Positions 17,123 through 21,994 of a stretch of 21,994 nt of DNA are shown in pieces. Location: contig CAZWNO010000068.1 in NCBI GenBank assembly GCA_964635845.1, positions 1-21,994 of the forward strand. The letters run 5' to 3'. Both the position numbers and the translations under genes were made by a program. The stretch's first letter is position 1; each line of letters starts with the position of its first letter. This stretch comes from SZUA-365 sp964635845. Its GTDB lineage: Bacteria; Bacteroidota; Ignavibacteria; SZUA-365. The notes under the pieces are model-generated. The model made no database searches. It saw only the letters and a list, made by a program, of their open reading frames with translations, and was not told where the DNA came from.

Positions 17123-18408
17123 CGGAGTCCGCCATCAATCTCGATTTCGAAGAATATGATCTGGACAACGGGCTGCATGTGATCCTGCATCAGGATCTCA
17201 CGCTGCCGATCGTGGCCATCAATCTCTGGTACCATGTGGGATCGAAGAACGAGCACGAAGGCGAGACCGGTTTCGCGCATCTGTTCGAGCACATGATGTT
17301 CCAGGGTTCGGAGAACGTGCCCGCCAACATGCACTTCCATCATGTGCAGGGCGCGGGGGGAACGCTCAACGCATCCACGACCTTCGACCGCACGAACTAT
17401 TACGAGACGCTGCCCGCGCATCAGCTCGAGCTGGGACTGTGGCTGGAGTCGGACCGCATGAACAGCCTCGCGGTGACCGAGCAGACGCTCGAGACGCAGC
17501 GCAACGTGGTCATGGAAGAGCGGCGCTCGCGCTACGACAATCAGCCCTACGGCACCATGCAGATGGAGCTGTTCGCGCGCGCCTTCAAGATGCAGCCGTA
17601 CCGCTGGCCTACGATCGGCAGCATGGTCGATATCCAGTCCGCGACGCTCGAGCGCGTGCAGGCCTTTCACCGGATGTACTACCGGCCGCAGAACGCGTCC
17701 CTCTGCCTCGCAGGCGACTTCGACGTGGAGACGGCGAAGTCTCTGATCGGGAAATATTTCGGCGATATCCGGAACAGCGACGTGGAGATCTATCGTCCGT
17801 TTGTGCACGAACCGCCGCAGACCACGCAGGTGCGCGACTACGTCTACGACAGCATCCCGCTTCCCGGCCTGATGGTCGGAATGCAAATCCCGGATATGAA
17901 CGCTCCGGATTTCGTTCCCCTCGACATGCTGTCGTACATCCTGACGTCGGGAGACAGTTCGCGCTTCTATTTCCGCTTCGTGTACGAGGCGCGCATCGCG
18001 CAGTCGATCCTCTCCTACGCCTACGATCTCGAACTGCCCGGCCTCTTCCTGTTCCGCATGATCGCGCAGCAGGGCAAGACGCCGCAGATGCTCGAGACCA
18101 TGCTCTGGCAGGAACTCGACGACATCCGCCGCAACGGTGTCACCGCGGACGAACTCCGCAAGGCGAAGAACCGCATCGAGACGATGTTCGTCCGCGCGGT
18201 GACCTCGCTGCAGTCGCGCGCCGATCTGCTGAATTCGTTCCGCGTGCTGGCGGGCGACGCCGCGCAGCTGAACGCGCACCTGGCAAAAATCGACGCCGTC
18301 ACGCTCGAGGACGTGCAGCGGGTGGCGGCGAGGTATCTCACCGAGCACAACGCGACATGCCTGTACTACCTGCCGTATCCGAAGCAATCCTCGGAGAGGC
18401 TCACATGA
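17107..18408 (+). CDS. M16 peptidase, catalytic subunit
   Basis: This is a 433-residue zinc peptidase of the M16 (insulinase/pitrilysin/MPP-beta) family. The inverted zinc motif is intact: HLFEH (His58, Glu61, His62) in GFAHLFEHMMFQG, with the third ligand in VVMEERR (about Glu137). The later RFYFRFVYEARIAQSI segment corresponds to the substrate-binding C-terminal half. The start is TTG with an AAGGAG 8 nt upstream, giving MEGELAESAINLDFEEYDLDNGLHV. No signal peptide follows, so the protein is predicted to be cytoplasmic unless exported otherwise. It overlaps surA by 16 nt and the next M16 gene by 4 nt (ATGA). It probably pairs with that inactive partner, as in mitochondrial processing peptidase and bacterial two-chain M16 enzymes, to degrade peptides. 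Confidence 0.93.
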   Translation: MEGELAESAINLDFEEYDLDNGLHVILHQDLTLPIVAINLWYHVGSKNEHEGETGFAHLFEHMMFQGSENVPANMHFHHVQGAGGTLNASTTFDRTNYYETLPAHQLELGLWLESDRMNSLAVTEQTLETQRNVVMEERRSRYDNQPYGTMQMELFARAFKMQPYRWPTIGSMVDIQSATLERVQAFHRMYYRPQNASLCLAGDFDVETAKSLIGKYFGDIRNSDVEIYRPFVHEPPQTTQVRDYVYDSIPLPGLMVGMQIPDMNAPDFVPLDMLSYILTSGDSSRFYFRFVYEARIAQSILSYAYDLELPGLFLFRMIAQQGKTPQMLETMLWQELDDIRRNGVTADELRKAKNRIETMFVRAVTSLQSRADLLNSFRVLAGDAAQLNAHLAKIDAVTLEDVQRVAARYLTEHNATCLYYLPYPKQSSERLT

Positions 18409-19808
18409 GCGGCGCAGCACACATTCTCGACCGAAGCAGAGTCCCGCTTCCCGGCACGCCGAAGGATCTGGCCTTCCCCGATTATTTCGAGCACACGCTT
18501 GCGAACGGGCTGAAGGTTATCGTGTACGAAGCGCATGCGCTGCCGCTTTCGGCGGTGAGCGTGGTCGCGCACGGCGGCGCCTCGGCCGACGGCGCGCAGC
18601 CCGGGCTCGCGGCCATGACCGCCGAACTCCTGAGCAAGGGCACCGCGGCGCGCAGCGCCACAGGGATCGCGGAGGAAATCGAATTCCTCGGCGGCAGCAT
18701 CGGCAGCGGAGCGGGCTGGGACAGCAGTTCCGCGGGACTGAGCATCCTCTCGCGCCATCTGCCGCAGGCCTTCGACGTGCTCGCCGACGTCGTCCGGAAT
18801 CCCGCCTTTCCCGCCGGGGAGATCGAGCGCGCGCGCGAACAGCGGCTCAGCGATATCCTGCAGAGCAAGGCGAATCCCTCGTCGCTCGCGTACGACCGTT
18901 TCTGCGCCGCGGTCTATAGCGCGCATCCCTACGCGCAGCCGCTCGACGGCACCGAGGCGTCGGTAACATCGATGCAGGCCGCGGAAATGCGCGCGCTGCA
19001 CGCGCGTCTGTTCGTCCCCAACAACATGTTCGCGATCGGCGTCGGGGACATCGATCCCGATGCCTTCGTCCGCCTGTGCGAGAACGCCTTCGGCGACATG
19101 CAGCCGGGCGCGCGCTTCGAGGAGGGCGACTACGCGTCGTCGAGGAGCGCGGACCGCCTGGTACAGGTGGTCGATCGTCCCTCCGCGGTGCAGTCCTCCA
19201 TCCTCGTCGGCCATGCGGGCATCCCGCGCGGTCATGACGACTACATCGCGGTCTACCTGCTGAACATGCTGTTCGGCGGCTACTTCGGCTCGCGGCTCAA
19301 CCTGAATCTGCGCGAGGACAAGGGCTTCACCTACGGCGCGCATTCGCGCTACGACGCGCGCCGCCTGGCGGGTCCCTTTTCCGCGGGCGCGGAAGTGCGC
19401 AACGAAGTCACCGACCGCGCGATCGAGGAGATTCTCTTCGAGATGGAGCGGCTGCGGCAGGATCCAGTCGGCGGGGAGGAACTCGCCGCGGTGAAGAACT
19501 ATGTGGTGGGCAGCTTCCCGCTGCAGATCGAGACGCCCTCGCAGGTGGCGCAGCGCATGATCAATATCGAGATTTACGGACTCCCGAAGTCCTATTACAA
19601 CAGCTTCAACAGCTCCATCCTCGCGCTGACGCCGGCGGACATCCAGCGCACGGCCCAGCGATGGCTGCATCCCGACCATACGGTCATCGTGGCCGCCGGG
19701 CGCGGCAGCATGCTTCGCGACAGACTCGAGCGCTTCGGCGCCGTCGAACTGTTCGACGCCGACGGACAGCGCATCCCCAATGACGAATCCCAGGTACAGG
19801 ACATATGA
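18405..19808 (+). CDS. M16 peptidase-like non-catalytic partner
   Basis: This 467-residue M16-fold protein has LANGLKVIVYEAHALPLSAV and the family's second half LREDKGFTYGAHSRYDARRLAGPF with its conserved Arg/Tyr substrate-binding signature (RE..GFTY). At the zinc site the HxxEH is replaced by GLAAMTAELLSKGT, so it should not bind catalytic zinc. This division of labour, one catalytic and one regulatory chain, is known for MPP and for bacterial M16B pairs. The ATG is set by the ATGA overlap with the upstream gene and a GGAGAGG before it. No signal peptide is seen. It overlaps moxR by 4 nt, so the three genes are almost certainly one translational unit. Confidence 0.93.
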   Translation: MSGAAHILDRSRVPLPGTPKDLAFPDYFEHTLANGLKVIVYEAHALPLSAVSVVAHGGASADGAQPGLAAMTAELLSKGTAARSATGIAEEIEFLGGSIGSGAGWDSSSAGLSILSRHLPQAFDVLADVVRNPAFPAGEIERAREQRLSDILQSKANPSSLAYDRFCAAVYSAHPYAQPLDGTEASVTSMQAAEMRALHARLFVPNNMFAIGVGDIDPDAFVRLCENAFGDMQPGARFEEGDYASSRSADRLVQVVDRPSAVQSSILVGHAGIPRGHDDYIAVYLLNMLFGGYFGSRLNLNLREDKGFTYGAHSRYDARRLAGPFSAGAEVRNEVTDRAIEEILFEMERLRQDPVGGEELAAVKNYVVGSFPLQIETPSQVAQRMINIEIYGLPKSYYNSFNSSILALTPADIQRTAQRWLHPDHTVIVAAGRGSMLRDRLERFGAVELFDADGQRIPNDESQVQDI

Positions 19809-20800
19809 GAACCGATCAGCATCTCACCGACGACGTACAGGCCGTTGCCGCATTGAACAAGAGCTACCTCGCGCTGCGCGAGGAAATCGGCAAGGTCATC
19901 ATCGGACAGCACACGATCATCGAGCAGCTATTCACCGCGCTGCTGGCGCAGGGACACTGCCTGCTCGTCGGTGTTCCCGGACTGGCGAAAACGCTGCTCA
20001 TCAAGACGCTGGCCGAGGCCATCGACCTGAAATTCAGCCGCGTGCAGTTCACCCCCGACCTGATGCCCAGCGACATCACGGGCACGGAGATCATCGAGGA
20101 AGATCATTCCACGGGACAGAAGGCCTTCCGCTTCATACGGGGACCGGTGTTTGCCAACATCGTCCTCGCCGATGAAATCAACCGCACGCCGCCGAAGACA
20201 CAGGCCGCGCTGCTCGAGGCGATGCAGGAGCACAGCGTCACCGCCGCGGGAATGAAATACCTGCTGGAGGAGCCCTTCTTCGTGCTCGCCACGCAGAATC
20301 CCATCGAGCAGGAAGGGACCTATCCGCTGCCCGAGGCGCAGCTCGACCGCTTCATGTTCAATCTCTGGCTCGACTATCCCACGCGCGCGGAAGAGGAGCT
20401 GATCGTCAAGAACACCACGAGTCCCCTCGTCGCCAGTGTGAACACCGCCCTGTCCGCCGAGGACGTGATGTACTATCAGGCGCTCGTGCGCCGCGTGCCT
20501 GTCGCCGACAACGTGATTTCCTTCGCGGTGGATCTGGTGACGCGCACGCGTCCCACCGAGGACAGCGCGCCGCAGTTCATCAAGGACTGGCTGCGCTGGG
20601 GCGCGGGACCGCGCGCATCGCAGTACCTGATACTCGGCGCGAAGACGCGTGCGATTCTCAATGGCCGGCCGATGCCCGACATCGAGGACGTGAAAGCCGT
20701 CGCGCGTCCCGTCCTGCGCCACCGGCTCGTGACCAACTTCAGCGCGGAAGCCGACGGCGTGTCGGCCGTGCAGATCATCGATCGTCTGCTCAACGAATAA
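19805..20800 (+). CDS. MoxR-family AAA+ ATPase
   Basis: This is a 331-residue cytoplasmic ATPase of the MoxR/AAA_3 class, chaperone-like proteins that often act with VWA-domain partners to activate or assemble protein complexes. Motifs are Walker A GVPGLAKT (56-63), FTPDLMPSDITG, Walker B IVLADEINR (119-127, family-typical GPVFANIVLADEINR), sensor 1 LATQNPIEQEGTYPLPEAQLDRF (161-183), and a C-terminal lid with GASPRAS-like GAGPRASQYLILGAKTRA. It overlaps the M16 partner gene by 4 nt. The usual DUF58 and VWA genes do not follow; a secreted subtilisin does, 13 nt away. Its partner is therefore unknown from this window. Confidence 0.95.
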   Translation: MRTDQHLTDDVQAVAALNKSYLALREEIGKVIIGQHTIIEQLFTALLAQGHCLLVGVPGLAKTLLIKTLAEAIDLKFSRVQFTPDLMPSDITGTEIIEEDHSTGQKAFRFIRGPVFANIVLADEINRTPPKTQAALLEAMQEHSVTAAGMKYLLEEPFFVLATQNPIEQEGTYPLPEAQLDRFMFNLWLDYPTRAEEELIVKNTTSPLVASVNTALSAEDVMYYQALVRRVPVADNVISFAVDLVTRTRPTEDSAPQFIKDWLRWGAGPRASQYLILGAKTRAILNGRPMPDIEDVKAVARPVLRHRLVTNFSAEADGVSAVQIIDRLLNE

Positions 20801-20813
20801 CCGGGGCCTCGCC

Positions 20814-21994
20814 ATGCGCACTGTCATCGCCGCCACATTCATCCTTCTGCTTCTGGCGCCGGGCGCGCACGCGCAGCAGCGCCACTGGATCTATTTCACC
20901 GACCGCGGTCCGGATGCCGGCGAGCGGCTCGCCGCCGCGACCTCCGCATCGCTCGGCATCAGCGCGGACGCGATGATGCGCCGGAAAGCGGCGAATTATC
21001 GGATCGGCACATCCGGGATAAACGCGTCGGATCTCCCGCCCGCGCCCCGGTACGTGCGCGAGCTGGAAGCGCTCGGCGCGGATGTCGCCGTGCAGTCCCG
21101 CTGGCTGAACGCGGTGAGCGTCCGCGCCGACGAGACGCAGCTCGCGCGTATCGCCGCGCTGCCCTTCGTTGCGCGAATCGAACCCGTGCGCCGCGCGATC
21201 AGGATCGCCCCGCAACAGGATGCGATGGCGAAACCCGCCGCACCGCTGGCATCGTACGGACTCGACTACGGCAATGCGCTCGCGCAGATGGAAATGATGG
21301 ACGTGCCGCGGGTGCACGACATCTGGATCGACGGGACGGACATCACCGTGGGGATGCTCGACAACGGCTTCCGCTGGCGTCCCCACGAGGCCATGTCCGG
21401 AATCAGGGTCCGCGGCGAATATGATTTCATCAACCAGGACACACTGACCGAGAACGAGGAAGGCGATCAGTACGGGCAGGATTCGCACGGGACGGTCACG
21501 TTCTCCTCGCTGGCGGCATTTCGTCCGGGCAAGCTCATCGGACCGGCATTCAACGCTGATTTCTATCTCGCGAAAACCGAGGTCAACGGATCCGAGACGC
21601 AGATCGAGGAAGACTACTGGGTGCAGGGCATCGAATGGCTCGAAGCGCGCGGCGCGTCGATCGCGAGCGCCTCGCTCGGATATGCGGACTGGGACGACGG
21701 GACGGGCTACTTCTATGCGAACGGCGACTTCGACGGCAGGACCGCCGTCACCACGCGGGCGGCCGTCGAGGCCATGCGCCGCGGCATCGTCGTCGTCACC
21801 GCGATGGGCAACGAGGGCAGCGCGCCCGGTACGCTCATCGCGCCCGCGGACGCCGACAGCATCGTCGCCGTCGGCGCGGTCAACTACACGAACATCATCG
21901 CCGGCTTCAGCTCGAGGGGTCCCACCAACGACGCGCGCATCAAGCCCGACGTCTGCGCGCCGGGCGTCTCGGTGTACTGCGCCAACAAGTCCGG
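20814..21994 (+). CDS. Secreted subtilisin-like S8 peptidase (cut by window end)
   Basis: An open reading frame of 393 codons runs off the window. It begins MRTVIAATFILLLLAPGAHAQQ, a signal peptide cleaved near residue 21. Then come an inhibitor-like propeptide region (RHWIYFTDRG ... SADAMMRRKAANYRIG ... EALGADVAVQSRWLNAVSV) and the catalytic domain. The Asp is in VGMLDNGF (Asp183), the His in DSHGTVTFSS (His225) and the oxyanion Asn in AMGNEGSAPG (Asn333). VNYTNIIAGFSSRGPTNDARIKPDV precedes the Ser loop, which lies beyond the edge. The YFxDRG...LS..A..RR opening is typical of FCB exported subtilisins, many of which carry a C-terminal secretion-sorting domain; that part is not visible. It is 13 nt from moxR and may be in the same operon. 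Confidence 0.93.
   Translation, partial: MRTVIAATFILLLLAPGAHAQQRHWIYFTDRGPDAGERLAAATSASLGISADAMMRRKAANYRIGTSGINASDLPPAPRYVRELEALGADVAVQSRWLNAVSVRADETQLARIAALPFVARIEPVRRAIRIAPQQDAMAKPAAPLASYGLDYGNALAQMEMMDVPRVHDIWIDGTDITVGMLDNGFRWRPHEAMSGIRVRGEYDFINQDTLTENEEGDQYGQDSHGTVTFSSLAAFRPGKLIGPAFNADFYLAKTEVNGSETQIEEDYWVQGIEWLEARGASIASASLGYADWDDGTGYFYANGDFDGRTAVTTRAAVEAMRRGIVVVTAMGNEGSAPGTLIAPADADSIVAVGAVNYTNIIAGFSSRGPTNDARIKPDVCAPGVSVYCANKS

Overview
The window is a GC-rich draft scaffold from a Gram-negative bacterium, most likely a high-GC member of the Bacteroidota/Ignavibacteria/Rhodothermota (FCB) side of the tree. The evidence for that placement is indirect: several lipoproteins and Sec-exported proteins of FCB type, a parvulin-parvulin-SurA-MoxR gene order, a pair of M16 peptidases, large exported S9/M14/S8 peptidases, and one promoter-like box of the TAnnTTTG kind. 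Three runs of N (10, 10 and 100 bases) show that this is a scaffolded assembly, probably a metagenome bin. Left part (1-9191), mostly on the minus strand: a heptamer repeat array; uvrB (excision repair, interrupted only by an assembly gap); an octamer repeat pair between divergent uvrB and an RmlD-like sugar-nucleotide reductase (+); a composite repeat element; then a minus-strand operon of a seven-helix BI-1 family protein, an exported M14 zinc carboxypeptidase and an exported S9 prolyl-oligopeptidase-like peptidase, the last two joined by an ATGA overlap; then a small lipoprotein gene with its own terminator, whose 3' end looks frameshifted, and a tRNA-Val(TAC). Right part (9314-21994), all on the plus strand: an EthD-like small protein, rdgB (dITP/XTP pyrophosphatase) and a lipoprotein; a 0.58-kb gene-free block of repeats; then a long envelope-biogenesis run of two paralogous three-domain PpiC-type foldases (one exported, one lipoprotein), SurA, an active and an inactive M16 peptidase, a MoxR AAA ATPase and a secreted subtilisin cut by the window end. 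From surA to moxR the genes overlap (16 nt, 4 nt, 4 nt), so they are probably translated together. The likely theme is outer-membrane protein folding in the periplasm coupled to peptide and protein quality control. The least explained content is the repeat population: 7-mer arrays (1-236, 3493-3520), an inverted pair of 8-mer arrays (2275-2424), and four copies of a composite element in which GAGCAC-type hexamer arrays abut a CCTGGG box and a perfect or near-perfect GC-rich hairpin. The hairpin stem varies between copies by compensatory base-pair exchange. One copy runs in frame through the 5' end of the M14 peptidase gene and supplies the hydrophobic core of its signal peptide.
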